16,397 nucleotides of DNA. It comes from an uncultured Phascolarctobacterium sp. Lineage in GTDB: Bacteria; Bacillota; Negativicutes; Acidaminococcales; Acidaminococcaceae. Made by a program: the position numbers and the translations under genes. The stretch spans positions 1 through 16,397 of the forward strand of contig USBG01000026.1 in the NCBI GenBank assembly GCA_900552855.1, in the 5' to 3' direction. Positions 1-7,142 of this stretch are shown piece after piece. Under the pieces are notes generated by a model. The model did not search any database and was not told the origin of the DNA. It saw nothing but the letters and a program-made list of their open reading frames with translations. Position 1 is the first letter of the stretch. The number at the start of each line of letters is the position of its first letter.

Positions 1-95
1 GCCAAAACAGCTGTCATTGCCAAAGGAATCATTTCAGTTACAAAAAATAATGCAATTACAGCCAAGAGAATTAAGCATTTTATTGCCGGATCCAT
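1..95 (-). CDS. SLC13/DASS-family anion permease, N-terminal fragment (runs off window edge)
   Basis: Only the first 31 codons are inside the window. The start ATG at 95-93 has a strong GGAGGT ribosome binding site (106-101) five bases upstream. The visible residues begin MDPAIKCLILLAVIALFFVT and continue with EMIPLAMTAVLA. That is a first transmembrane helix followed by the E-x-IPLA-x-TA signature seen at the start of SLC13/DASS and related sodium:dicarboxylate/sulfate or ArsB-like permeases. Such proteins import di- or tricarboxylates or inorganic anions across the inner membrane. The gene starts 16 bases after the stop of the 68-codon gene, so the two are probably co-transcribed from the promoter near 372-436. 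The substrate cannot be told from this fragment, and family assignment rests on one short motif. Confidence 0.6.
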   Translation of the reverse strand, partial: MDPAIKCLILLAVIALFFVTEMIPLAMTAVL

Positions 96-111
96 ATTAT
101 ACCTCCATATT

Positions 112-318
112 CTATTTTTTTAATTTGAGATTGACATAACTAAAGGAATTCATAAATATTTTTCCATCTTCTCCTCTATGAGGAAAAACCTTACCTTCTT
201 TTTTTCTATTTTCAATTGCTCGATGATAAAATTTCCTGTCAACCTGTTTAAGGAACTCTCTTATTTTGTTCTCCTCTTTCTTTATATCCTCCATGCTTGG
301 ATCTAGAGATACATCCAT
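112..318 (-). CDS. small hypothetical protein (68 aa), first gene of the permease operon
   Basis: I do not recognise this protein. The ATG at 318-316 has a good AAGGAGAT site about eight bases upstream, and the stop lies just before the permease ribosome binding site, so it reads as a real translated gene. The protein is highly charged (many K, E, R) with no signal peptide or membrane segment. Residues 9-45 should be mostly alpha-helical, followed by a short VFPHRGEDGK stretch. It could be a small cytosolic partner or regulator of the downstream permease, but that is inference from position only. Its promoter region is a near-copy of the one in front of the other small gene (621-797). The two proteins show no convincing overall similarity, apart from both having a VFPxR tetrad. 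Confidence 0.6.
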   Translation of the reverse strand: MDVSLDPSMEDIKKEENKIREFLKQVDRKFYHRAIENRKKEGKVFPHRGEDGKIFMNSFSYVNLKLKK

Positions 319-371
319 TTACTTCATCTCCTTTCGCAACTTATTTAGAAGAGCACCCTTAACTGCTGTTA

Positions 372-436
372 ATTATACATTATATTCTTAAATAAGAAAA
401 ATACTTAATTGGAATAAGTATTATATATCTTTTTAT
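372..436 (-). promoter_or_regulatory. promoter/operator copy 1, with LysR-type dyad
   Basis: For the minus-strand small gene plus permease, a TATAAT -10 lies at 377-372, and a second TATAAT at 384-379. No good -35 is present, as expected for an activated promoter. A perfect dyad, ATACTTA-N7-TAAGTAT, lies at 401-421 and would cover about -36 to -55. That is the usual activator site of LysR-type regulators (T-N11-A-like). The whole segment aligns without gaps to 863-927; by hand count 49 of 65 bases match. The LysR gene at 1061 is the natural candidate ligand-responsive regulator. Confidence 0.55.
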
Positions 437-460
437 ATATAAATAATTGCGAATAAATGT

Positions 461-507
461 AAAAACCAGCTTAAAGATTTTCAAATTTCATTGAATCCTT
501 AAGCTGG
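461..507 (-). terminator. rho-independent terminator of the 58-codon gene
   Basis: Read on the minus strand, CCAGCTTAA (507-499) pairs with TTAAGCTGG (474-466). The inner GGATTCAA/TTGAAAATC pairing extends the stem, and it is followed directly by TTTTT (465-461). It separates the small gene at 621-797 from the next promoter, so the two small genes are separate transcription units. Confidence 0.75.
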
Positions 508-620
508 CTCACCACAATATAGCTTGTCATTAAAACAAAATATTCTTAGGACTTTTCCAAACAAATTCTTGTCTAAGCACATGAATGCAGTAATTAAATA
601 AATTATAAATTTTCATCAAG

Positions 621-797
621 CTACGCTCTTCTCAAATCCTTTACTGCGCGTTTGCTAAGAGCTACGCCCTGAATGCGTTTTACAAAGTCGTCGGAACAGC
701 CCTTACGAAGTGGAAATACTTCTACATGAGAATTACGCTTTTTGCACACAAAATCGAGAATAGAATGTTTATTTTGCTCATTTTTGTTAGTTGTCAT
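621..797 (-). CDS. small hypothetical protein (58 aa), divergent from the LysR regulator
   Basis: This is an unrecognised short basic protein, starting MTTNKNEQNKHSILDFVCKK and ending in an Arg/Lys-rich tail (LSKRAVKDLRRA). I chose the ATG at 797-795, because an AAAGGAGT site lies eight bases upstream. The frame stays open to a GTG at 830-828 (69 codons), but that longer start has no ribosome binding site and would place the SD inside the gene. It has its own promoter (near 863-927) and its own terminator (461-507), which supports a genuine monocistronic unit. No signal peptide or transmembrane helix is visible. The basic C-terminus could bind nucleic acid or an acidic partner, but nothing proves it. 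It lies divergent to the LysR gene, in the place where LysR targets are usually found. Confidence 0.55.
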   Translation of the reverse strand: MTTNKNEQNKHSILDFVCKKRNSHVEVFPLRKGCSDDFVKRIQGVALSKRAVKDLRRA

Positions 798-862
798 ATC
801 AGTCACTCCTTTGTTATTAAACAACTTCACTTTCTAAGCATTCATCTTCTTAGGTTGGTTTT

Positions 863-927
863 ATTATATACCATACGCATAAATAATAAAAATATCTATT
901 AGGAATTAATATTATAACTATTTTTAT
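863..927 (-). promoter_or_regulatory. promoter/operator copy 2, with LysR-type dyad
   Basis: This is the second copy of the element at 372-436, at an exact offset of 491 bases and without gaps. The TATAAT -10 (868-863) is in the same register. The dyad at 892-912 (ATATCTA-N7-TTAATAT) is less perfect, with 5 of 7 positions paired, but it keeps the central GGAA. It should drive the small gene 621-797 leftward. Confidence 0.5.
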
Positions 928-991
928 TTGTATAATATTTTTAAATTTAAAGCTCAGCTTCATATTGCATTATATTCTAGACTATGATACC

Positions 992-1011
992 ATTACTTAA
1001 TATATAGTAAT
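992..1011. promoter_or_regulatory. dyad upstream of the LysR gene, possible autoregulatory site
   Basis: ATTACT (992-997) and AGTAAT (1006-1011) form a perfect 6-bp dyad around TAATATAT. A weak rightward promoter, TTCATA-N18-TATGAT (959-964 and 983-988), would start transcription near 995, so binding here could repress the regulator's own gene. The TACTTA half-site resembles that in the 401-421 dyad. Confidence 0.3.
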
Positions 1012-1060
1012 TGATACTAGTTGTATTTAAAAAGCAATATGAAGGAGGCATATATTAATT

Positions 1061-1993
1061 ATGGATTTAGATCATTATCGTAATTTTTTGGCCATTGTAG
1101 AGGCAGGCAGCTTCACTGGAGCTGCAGATTTTATCCATATCGCCCAGCCAGCTTTAAGCAAACAGCTACGCAACCTTGAGAACTTTTATGGAACTAAGCT
1201 AATAATTACTCAAAGAGGCAGTCGCCAAATATTACTTACAGAAGCAGGGCGTGTTCTCTATCAAAAGGCTAAATATATATGTTCTCTGGAAGATTTAGCA
1301 AAAAATGAGATAGATAATATAATAGGCGGTGTAATTGGAACGTTACGCTTTAGCATAGCCAATTCTCGTTCTCCTCTCTTCATAGAATCATCACTAAAGG
1401 GGTTTTCACTATTATATCCTAATATCAAATGTGAGCTTTATGAAGCCAGCATAGGTGAACAAATGCAGCAAATGCTGAACGGTATCACTGAGCTAGGAAT
1501 TTTTAGCGTACCAATAAAATATCAAGAAAACTTTGATCTTTTATTTAGACGTGATGAATTTATCGCTGCGGTCTTTAACAAAGATTCTGTTTTTCTTGAA
1601 AATGACAAGGATTATATCGAATTAGAAAGTCTTGATAACGTACCAATAAGCATTTCTGCAGGTTCAAGCAACATCTTTATAAAAAATTGTGATGCCGCAA
1701 ATATTATCCCCCGTATAATTTGCACTAGTACTACCAGAAGTACAGCATTAGAATGGGCTCGTGTTAAAGCAGCCGTCGCCATTGTTCCTGCTGAGGATGG
1801 TGAAGACTTTGGCCCTAATTATGTCGTCAAAAAAATTCGCAATCTTGAAGCAGATATCTACAAAACTGTAGTAAAGGTTAAAGATAGGCCACTCTCTGTA
1901 GCAGCACAGCACTTCTTACGCTTTTATGCACGTACACGTGGCAGTCAACAGGTTTGTGATTTAGAAAATTTATTAAAAAGAGAAGCAATTTAA
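1061..1993 (+). CDS. LysR-family transcriptional regulator (310 aa)
   Basis: This is a full-length LysR-type regulator, a cytosolic DNA-binding tetramer that normally responds to a small-molecule co-inducer. The N-terminal winged helix-turn-helix spans about residues 1-60. It carries the classic signature: FLAIVEAGSFTGAAD, then IAQPALSKQLRNLEN, then G-x-KL and LTEAG. The rest (about 90-300) is the periplasmic-binding-protein-like effector domain. The start ATG follows an AAGGAGG site (1042-1048) by 12 bases, which is rather long, but no better start is in frame. It stands divergent to the small gene at 621-797. The duplicated dyads at 401-421 and 892-912 make both small-gene units its probable targets. 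The inducer is unknown; given the adjacent SLC13-type permease, an organic acid or anion is a reasonable guess. Confidence 0.93.
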   Translation: MDLDHYRNFLAIVEAGSFTGAADFIHIAQPALSKQLRNLENFYGTKLIITQRGSRQILLTEAGRVLYQKAKYICSLEDLAKNEIDNIIGGVIGTLRFSIANSRSPLFIESSLKGFSLLYPNIKCELYEASIGEQMQQMLNGITELGIFSVPIKYQENFDLLFRRDEFIAAVFNKDSVFLENDKDYIELESLDNVPISISAGSSNIFIKNCDAANIIPRIICTSTTRSTALEWARVKAAVAIVPAEDGEDFGPNYVVKKIRNLEADIYKTVVKVKDRPLSVAAQHFLRFYARTRGSQQVCDLENLLKREAI

Positions 1994-2011
1994 ATTCTAT
2001 ATTGCTAATAG

Positions 2012-2054
2012 AAAAGGCTGAAGAATAGCACTACGCATATTCTTCAGCCTTTTT
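2012..2054. terminator. bidirectional terminator between lysR and the P-type ATPase
   Basis: A perfect 16-bp stem, AAAAGGCTGAAGAATA (2012-2027) with its complement (2038-2053), encloses a 10-base loop. TTTTT follows on the plus strand and TTTTC on the minus strand. It sits between two convergent genes and can stop both. Confidence 0.9.
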
Positions 2055-2080
2055 AGCTACCTATATAATTTTGTCTGGTT

Positions 2081-4945
2081 TTACGCTTTCTTATAAAGTA
2101 TGCGAATAGAGTTTAGCACACATATCAGAGAAACGCCAGTATCAGCAAATACTGCCGCCCACATAGAAGCATAGCCCATAAGTCCGGCAATCATAATGAT
2201 TACCTTTACCGCCAAGGCAAAAACAACATTTTGCCAAGCAATTGCACCTGTCGCCTTAGCAATGGATATAGCTCTAGGAATAGCCTTCATTTCAGAATTC
2301 ATAAACACTACATCAGCAGCCTCAATAGCAGCATCAGCGCCACTACCCATTGCCGCACCTACATTAGCACCAGCAAGTACAGGAGCATCATTAATACCAT
2401 CACCAACAAACATTACAGAGCCATATTTATTACGTATTTCGTTTAAAGCAGTTAGCTTGTCCTGTGGCAATAGCTTTGCATGCACCTCATCAATACCTGC
2501 AGCAGCTGCCACAGCCTTTGCCTCACGCTCAGCATCACCAGTAAGCATAGCGGTTACAACGCCTTGCTTTTTCAAGGCTACAATTGCCTCTTTGGCGTCT
2601 TCCTTAATGGTGTCATTAATAAACAGCTGACCATAATATTTGCCATTAACAGCAACAAGAACCTCGCTACCATATTCTGCTTCTGTATAACCACTACAGC
2701 TAATTTTATAACGCTCCATCAGCTTTACATTGCCACAAATAACGATTTTCCCGTCTACCTCAGCAACTAAGCCTTCACCAGCAATTTCCTCGAAGCTGTT
2801 AGGATGTACAAGAGTAAGTTCTCTTTCTTTAGCAGCATTTACAATAGAAACTGCAATAGGATGGGTAGAAATCTGCTCAGCACTTGCACAAATAGCAAGT
2901 ATATCGTTTTCAGAAGTGCCATTTGCTTTAATCTCCTGCAAAACAAAGTTACCCTTAGTAATGGTACCTGTTTTGTCCATAACCACAGCAGCAACATTTT
3001 TTAATGCTTCCATAGCTACGCCACCCTTAAATAGAATGCCGTATTTAGAGCCAGCACCAATGCCGGAGAAAAATGCTAAGGGTACGCTGAGCACCAATGC
3101 ACAGGGACAGCTAATAACTAGAAATGTTAGAGCAGTGTAAATCCACTTTTCCCAATCACCAGTAATAAGTGACGGAATAACAGCCGTAGCTACTGCTGCA
3201 GCAACTACGAAGGGAGTATACACACGAGCAAAACGAGTAATAAAGCGGTCAATAGCGGGCTTACTTGCAGCAGCATTTTCCACACTATCCAAAATCTTGG
3301 TGACCATGGACTCCTCTAAAACCTTTTCCACGCGTATTTTTAACATACCAGTGGTATTAACACAGCCAGAAACAACTTCATCACCATATTTTTTTCTAAC
3401 TGGTACGGGCTCACCTGTTACAGGAGATGTATCAATAAGGCTTTCGCCATCTATAACCACACCATCCATAGGAATTCTATCACCAACACGTACTAAAAGG
3501 ATATCACCTACATGAGCAGCTTCAGCAGCAATGACCTTTACTTCATCTCCAATAAGCAGGTTTACAACCTGAGGACGCATATCCACTGCATCCATAATTT
3601 GACCCCTGCTTTTTTCAACTGCACGCTGTTCAAAAAATTCACCTAAGCGATAAAAGAACATTACGCCAACAGCCTCTTCCCAGGCCTTAATAGCAAAGGC
3701 ACCTAAGGTAGCAACTGTCATCAAAAAGTTTTCGTCAAACACATGCCCCTTAGTAATATTCTTTACAGCCGTCCAAACAATGCGTCCACCTAAAAGAATA
3801 TAGGCAAATACCAGGAAATATAAATGGTATGCTTCAGGAATCATACCTAGCCACTCTGTTACGATGAATACAAAGCCGCCTAAAGCAATTTCAATCAGCT
3901 GCAGCTTTTCTCCCAGCTTTTCCAGAAGGCTAGTCTTCTGATTTTCTTTTGTGACAGCATTAGAGCTCTTAGACAGCTCTACTAAAACAACGCCATTTTC
4001 TATATTATCAGTAACAGCCTGCATTTTTTCTAACAAGCCATCATAGGACGCAGCCTTAACCTTAAGCTTTTTAGTTGTAAAGGTCAATACAGCTTCGTCA
4101 ATCTCTGCCATTTGATTAAGCGCACGCTCAATCTTAGCACCACAGTTAGCACAGTCAAGATGCTGCACCATATAAACACGATGCTCTCCCTGAATATCCT
4201 TATGAGAGACAGGTTTCTCATTACGAGGAATTACCTCTACATCAGATTCTATGGATGTGCAAATTTCCCTAATCAATGGAAGTACTGCTTCATGATTAGC
4301 AGCAGAAAGACGTAGCTGCTTTGTAACGAAGCTAATATTGGCATAGGTAACACCCGGAAGCTCCTTGATTTTATGCTCCATCTTAGCAGCACAATTAGCA
4401 CAGCCAAGATTTTTTAAAATATAAACTCGCTTCAACTTATCAGCATCAGGCATTACACAGGTGCAAAGAGCAAGGCTTTTTCCGCACACATCGCAATAAT
4501 CCTCATGAGGATGACATTGCTTGCAGTGACAGTTATCTGGATGACCTAGCACATGATGGCTGTGCTCGTGGTGGTCACGGCCACAGTCGCAGCTTTCCTC
4601 ATGATGATGCTCGTGGTGGTCATGGCCGCAGCCACAGCTTTCCTCGTGATGATGCTCGTGGTGATGGTCAGAGTCCTCCTCATCATCACCACACTGTTTA
4701 TCATTGCCACAACAACAATCTGCTACATCACAACCATCTACATGGCTATGCCCATGGTCCATTCCAACATGAGTATGTGCAGGAACGTGTTTCATGCCTT
4801 TATGACTATGATCCTTACCACAATGTCCACAGGTACATCCCTCAGGATGATTGCTGTAGTCATCAGAAAAATCATTAGTCTGCATACTGCGTACCTCACC
4901 AGAGTTATTACGTACATCTTCTAAATCTCTAATTTCCTTTTTCAC
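2081..4945 (-). CDS. zntA/cadA-like: Zn/Cd/Pb-type P1B-ATPase exporter with extended His/Cys-rich N-terminus (954 aa)
   Basis: This inner-membrane heavy-metal pump exports divalent soft metals using ATP. The first ~165 residues are rich in His and Cys. They include two tandem 15-residue units, HHEHHHEESCGCGHD and HHEHHHEESCDCGRD (about 95-124), and a CxxC...CxC cluster near 151-163. Two HMA domains follow, with GCANC (181-185) and DCANC (264-268). The pump core has TGE (510-512), the membrane CPC (613-615), the phosphorylated Asp in DKTGT (D657), HP (695-696) and GDGINDAP (848-855). An ADTG in the last membrane helix (D935) is typical of the Zn/Cd/Pb subgroup; copper pumps lack it. The start is GTG at 4945 with AAAGGTGG seven bases upstream. 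At 954 residues it is longer than ZntA (about 730), because of the extra metal-binding region. Export is certain from the family; the exact metal is inferred. Confidence 0.95.
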   Translation of the reverse strand: MKKEIRDLEDVRNNSGEVRSMQTNDFSDDYSNHPEGCTCGHCGKDHSHKGMKHVPAHTHVGMDHGHSHVDGCDVADCCCGNDKQCGDDEEDSDHHHEHHHEESCGCGHDHHEHHHEESCDCGRDHHEHSHHVLGHPDNCHCKQCHPHEDYCDVCGKSLALCTCVMPDADKLKRVYILKNLGCANCAAKMEHKIKELPGVTYANISFVTKQLRLSAANHEAVLPLIREICTSIESDVEVIPRNEKPVSHKDIQGEHRVYMVQHLDCANCGAKIERALNQMAEIDEAVLTFTTKKLKVKAASYDGLLEKMQAVTDNIENGVVLVELSKSSNAVTKENQKTSLLEKLGEKLQLIEIALGGFVFIVTEWLGMIPEAYHLYFLVFAYILLGGRIVWTAVKNITKGHVFDENFLMTVATLGAFAIKAWEEAVGVMFFYRLGEFFEQRAVEKSRGQIMDAVDMRPQVVNLLIGDEVKVIAAEAAHVGDILLVRVGDRIPMDGVVIDGESLIDTSPVTGEPVPVRKKYGDEVVSGCVNTTGMLKIRVEKVLEESMVTKILDSVENAAASKPAIDRFITRFARVYTPFVVAAAVATAVIPSLITGDWEKWIYTALTFLVISCPCALVLSVPLAFFSGIGAGSKYGILFKGGVAMEALKNVAAVVMDKTGTITKGNFVLQEIKANGTSENDILAICASAEQISTHPIAVSIVNAAKERELTLVHPNSFEEIAGEGLVAEVDGKIVICGNVKLMERYKISCSGYTEAEYGSEVLVAVNGKYYGQLFINDTIKEDAKEAIVALKKQGVVTAMLTGDAEREAKAVAAAAGIDEVHAKLLPQDKLTALNEIRNKYGSVMFVGDGINDAPVLAGANVGAAMGSGADAAIEAADVVFMNSEMKAIPRAISIAKATGAIAWQNVVFALAVKVIIMIAGLMGYASMWAAVFADTGVSLICVLNSIRILYKKA
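4564..4680 (-). repeat. 45-bp tandem repeat coding the His/Cys metal-binding units
   Basis: Two full copies (4564-4608 and 4609-4653), plus the beginning of a third from 4654, lie in frame inside the ATPase gene. Each codes a 15-residue HHEHHHEESCxCGxD unit. The copies differ at only a few bases. In-frame repeats like this can gain or lose units by slippage, changing metal-buffering capacity without breaking the gene. Confidence 0.8.
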
Positions 4946-4970
4946 CCTAATACCACCTTTACTTTTTATT

Positions 4971-4988
4971 ATATGAGTAATTGTTCAT
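4971..4988. promoter_or_regulatory. ArsR/SmtB-type operator O1 upstream of the metal ATPase
   Basis: ATATGAGTAATTGTTCAT has the imperfect ATGA-N8-TCAT dyad typical of ArsR/SmtB/CzrA metal-sensing repressors. It lies about 20-37 bases after the predicted transcription start, so a bound repressor would block the gene. It is repeated at 5054-5071 with one base changed. Confidence 0.55.
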
Positions 4989-5014
4989 TTATTTTAGAAA
5001 AAAATATAAGGGTA

Positions 5015-5044
5015 ACTATACACTATCAATAACTACCTTGTCTA
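5015..5044 (-). promoter_or_regulatory. candidate promoter of the metal ATPase
   Basis: On the minus strand, TAGACA (5044-5039) is followed after 18 bases by TATAGT (5020-5015). Transcription would start near 5008, giving a leader of about 60 bases. The promoter lies between the two operator copies. Confidence 0.45.
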
Positions 5045-5053
5045 CATTATAAC

Positions 5054-5071
5054 ATATGAGTAATTATTCAT
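5054..5071. promoter_or_regulatory. ArsR/SmtB-type operator O2 upstream of the metal ATPase
   Basis: This is a second copy of O1 (17 of 18 bases identical), with the better dyad ATGAgTAATTAtTCAT, lying just upstream of the -35. The pair suggests cooperative or looped repression. No ArsR-like gene is in the window, so the regulator must be encoded elsewhere. Confidence 0.55.
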
Positions 5072-5177
5072 CAATAATATTATCTGAAAATTATTTAGAA
5101 AATTCAATGAGCTTACCAAAATTACATTCTTATGTACCTCTGCAGCAATCATTCACAATTACTATATACTAATTGCA
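5072..5177. other. intergenic stretch without recognised signal
   Basis: AT-rich DNA between the ATPase operator O2 and the terminator of the ABC operon. I see no open frame with a ribosome binding site, no repeat and no hairpin worth calling. Confidence 0.5.
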
Positions 5178-5226
5178 AAATCAAAAGGTGCTGTGCCCAA
5201 ACATAAACCAATGGACAGACAGCACC
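5178..5226 (-). terminator. rho-independent terminator of the ABC importer operon
   Basis: Read leftward, GGTGCTGT (5226-5219) pairs with ACAGCACC (5194-5187), with extra pairing inside the loop, followed by TTTTGATTTT. It lies about 50 bases after the last ATPase gene of the operon. Confidence 0.8.
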
Positions 5227-5274
5227 ATACTTTGACATATTATTTTTTATATACGTTTAGGCAACAAGGTATCT

Positions 5275-6252
5275 TTACTTGACTAAATGACAAGCTACCC
5301 AATGACCATGCTTCACTTCCTTAAGCTCTGGTTTTTCATTTAAGCAGCGTTCACTACAATGAGAACAACGACTAGCAAAAGGACAACCATTAGGCAAATC
5401 AAGAGGACTAGGAATTTCTCCTTCAAGTGGCTCAATCTTTTCTCCTGCCTTAAAATCTACCTTAAATACAGAACGAAGCAAAGCCTGTGTATACGGATGA
5501 CGGCAATGCTCTGCAATACGGCCTGTTTCAAGCCACTCTACTACATTACCTAAATACATTACTGCCACCTGATGACACATTAAATCTACCAAGCCTAAAT
5601 CATGAGCAATAAAAAGATAGGTAATATTCTTTTCCTTTTGCAGCCTACATAAAAGCTCACAAACTGTTTCCTGCACAGAAACGTCCAAGGCAGAGGTTGC
5701 CTCATCACAGACTATAATTTTAGGCTCTAAGGACAAGGCTCTGGCAATACCAAGACGCTGGCGCTGACCGCCGGACATACTATGAGGATAGCGGTCCTTA
5801 AATTCTACTGGCAGTTCAACCATCTCCAAAAGCTCGGCAGCTTTAAAATCTACTTCGCTATTTTTAATAAGGCCATAGTTTTTCAAAGGCTCTGTCAAAA
5901 TATCCTTAACCAGCATTTTAGGATTAAAAGCAGCAGTAGGATCCTGAAAAACCATTTGGATTTTGCGTCTGTCCTGACGCAGCTGTTCCCCTTTGGACTT
6001 CAGCAGATCATGACCTTCGAAAATAACCTCACCTGATGTTGCAGGATGAATACGCAGCAGAGTGCGGACAAGAGTTGATTTGCCGCAGCCAGACTCGCCA
6101 ATTATGCCCAAAGTCTTGCCCTCATAGGCACGCAGCGTTATATCATTGCAGGCCGTCAGCATTTTGCCGCCATCTACGGGAAACTTTTTCGTAAGATGGT
6201 TAATCTCCAAAATCAGATTGTTACGTTCATAGGCAGGTTTCGTATTATTCAT
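5275..6252 (-). CDS. ABC importer ATPase, Opp/Dpp/Nik F/E type (325 aa)
   Basis: This is the second nucleotide-binding subunit of the importer; it works in the cytosol against the two permeases. Walker A is GESGCGKST (52-60), the ABC signature MSGGQ is at 159-163, and Walker B is IIVCDEATSALD (179-190), followed by the H-loop in AHD (216-218). The C-terminus is the oligo_HPY extension (about 235-325), with Cys at 290, 296, 299, 303 and 321. The C-x5-C-x2-C-x3-C pattern resembles the Fe-S or metal site described in some Dpp/Opp ATPases. The gene overlaps the upstream ATPase gene by eight bases (ATGAATAA), so the two are translationally coupled. The ribosome binding site GGAGG lies 11 bases upstream. 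The cargo follows from the operon: see the riboswitch. Confidence 0.93.
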   Translation of the reverse strand: MNNTKPAYERNNLILEINHLTKKFPVDGGKMLTACNDITLRAYEGKTLGIIGESGCGKSTLVRTLLRIHPATSGEVIFEGHDLLKSKGEQLRQDRRKIQMVFQDPTAAFNPKMLVKDILTEPLKNYGLIKNSEVDFKAAELLEMVELPVEFKDRYPHSMSGGQRQRLGIARALSLEPKIIVCDEATSALDVSVQETVCELLCRLQKEKNITYLFIAHDLGLVDLMCHQVAVMYLGNVVEWLETGRIAEHCRHPYTQALLRSVFKVDFKAGEKIEPLEGEIPSPLDLPNGCPFASRCSHCSERCLNEKPELKEVKHGHWVACHLVK

Positions 6253-7036
6253 AATAGCATTTACCTCCTATTACAGGCACTGCACGTAAAAGCTGCTTAG
6301 TATATTCATGCTGAGGATTTCCGATAATATCCTCTCTGCGTCCACTTTCCACAACCTTGCCACCCTGCATAACCATTATTTTATTAGATACGTAGGAAGC
6401 AACGCCTAAATTATGGGTAACAATAATCACCGCAGCGTTATATTCATTACGTACATCTACAATCTGACGGATAATTTGAGCCTGAGTAGTTACATCTAAG
6501 GCTGAGGTAGGCTCGTCTGCCAAAAGGAGCTTGGGGCTAAAAATCATAGCCATAGCAATACCTACTCTCTGTCGCATACCACCAGAAAGCTCAAAGGGAT
6601 AGCAATTCATAATATTCTCAGGGTTTGGCAAATGGACGTTAGTAAGCATACCAATAGCCATTTCGTTGGCCTGAGACTTGCTTTTTTCCGGAGCATGGGT
6701 CTGAATATAGTCGATGAACTGTTCACCGATACGACGAATGGGATTAATCATATTGCCGCTGTCCTGAAAAATCATGGACATTTCCTTGCCGTACATCTGG
6801 CGCCAATCCTCATGGCTATTTTCAAGGATATTTTTACCATCAAACATAATGCTGCCGCCGCTTACATGTCCAGCACCAGGCAAGCACCCCATAATAGCAC
6901 GAATGATAGTAGTTTTACCACTGCCGGATTCGCCTACTATGGACAGGATTTCACCTCTATCTAATTCTAAATTTGCACCTGCTACAGTAAGCTTATCACC
7001 ATAGCTGATGTCTAAATTATTTACTTCAAGTAGCAT
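6245..7036 (-). CDS. ABC importer ATPase, Opp/Dpp/Nik D type (263 aa)
   Basis: This is the first nucleotide-binding subunit. Walker A GESGSGKTT is at 35-43, the signature LSGGM at 150-154, and Walker B LLLADEPTSALD at about 170-181. I start it at the ATG at 7036-7034, MLLEVNNLDISYG, because GAGGAA lies eight bases upstream and ABC ATPases of this family begin just there. The frame is open to 7099, but those 21 extra residues fall in the intercistronic hairpin and have no ribosome binding site. It lacks the oligo_HPY tail, as do NikD-like subunits, and is shorter than DppD/OppD (about 330). It pairs with the product of 5275-6252. Confidence 0.92.
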   Translation of the reverse strand: MLLEVNNLDISYGDKLTVAGANLELDRGEILSIVGESGSGKTTIIRAIMGCLPGAGHVSGGSIMFDGKNILENSHEDWRQMYGKEMSMIFQDSGNMINPIRRIGEQFIDYIQTHAPEKSKSQANEMAIGMLTNVHLPNPENIMNCYPFELSGGMRQRVGIAMAMIFSPKLLLADEPTSALDVTTQAQIIRQIVDVRNEYNAAVIIVTHNLGVASYVSNKIMVMQGGKVVESGRREDIIGNPQHEYTKQLLRAVPVIGGKCYYE

Positions 7037-7091
7037 CAGGTTATTTCCTCTTTTAATCATTATTAAGATAAATAAAGAACTAGCAAGCAGA

Positions 7092-7114
7092 GGGCGCACC
7101 TTAAAAGTGCGCCT
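7092..7114 (-). repeat. intercistronic hairpin between binding-protein and ATPase genes
   Basis: GGCGCAC (7093-7099) and GTGCGCC (7107-7113) form a GC-rich 7-bp stem in the 106-base gap between the binding-protein gene and the ATPase pair. No clean U-run follows on the minus strand, so it is more likely an mRNA-stabilising or partial-termination element than a full terminator. It would favour more binding protein than ATPase. Confidence 0.55.
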
Positions 7115-7142
7115 AGCTGTTTTCTAAGTATAGTTTCTGAAA

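Noticed and set aside
798..830. GTG start giving 69 residues for the small gene
   Set aside because: No SD precedes the GTG, whereas AAAGGAGT lies at proper distance before the internal ATG at 797.
4553..4924. Plus-strand frame of 123 codons, opposite the His-rich region of the ATPase
   Set aside because: It is the antisense shadow of GAC/CAT-rich codons of the His/Asp stretch. It has low-complexity M/V/T content and no ribosome binding site or promoter.
2081..4945. Copper-exporting ATPase (CopA) reading
   Set aside because: CPC and the HMA domains are shared with copper pumps, but the ADTG in the last helix and the N-terminal His-rich region point to the Zn/Cd/Pb group.
7037..7099. Longer N-terminus for the first ATPase gene (start at 7099)
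   Set aside because: The extra 21 codons lie in the intercistronic hairpin and lack a ribosome binding site. The ATG at 7036 has GAGGAA at proper distance and fits family N-termini.
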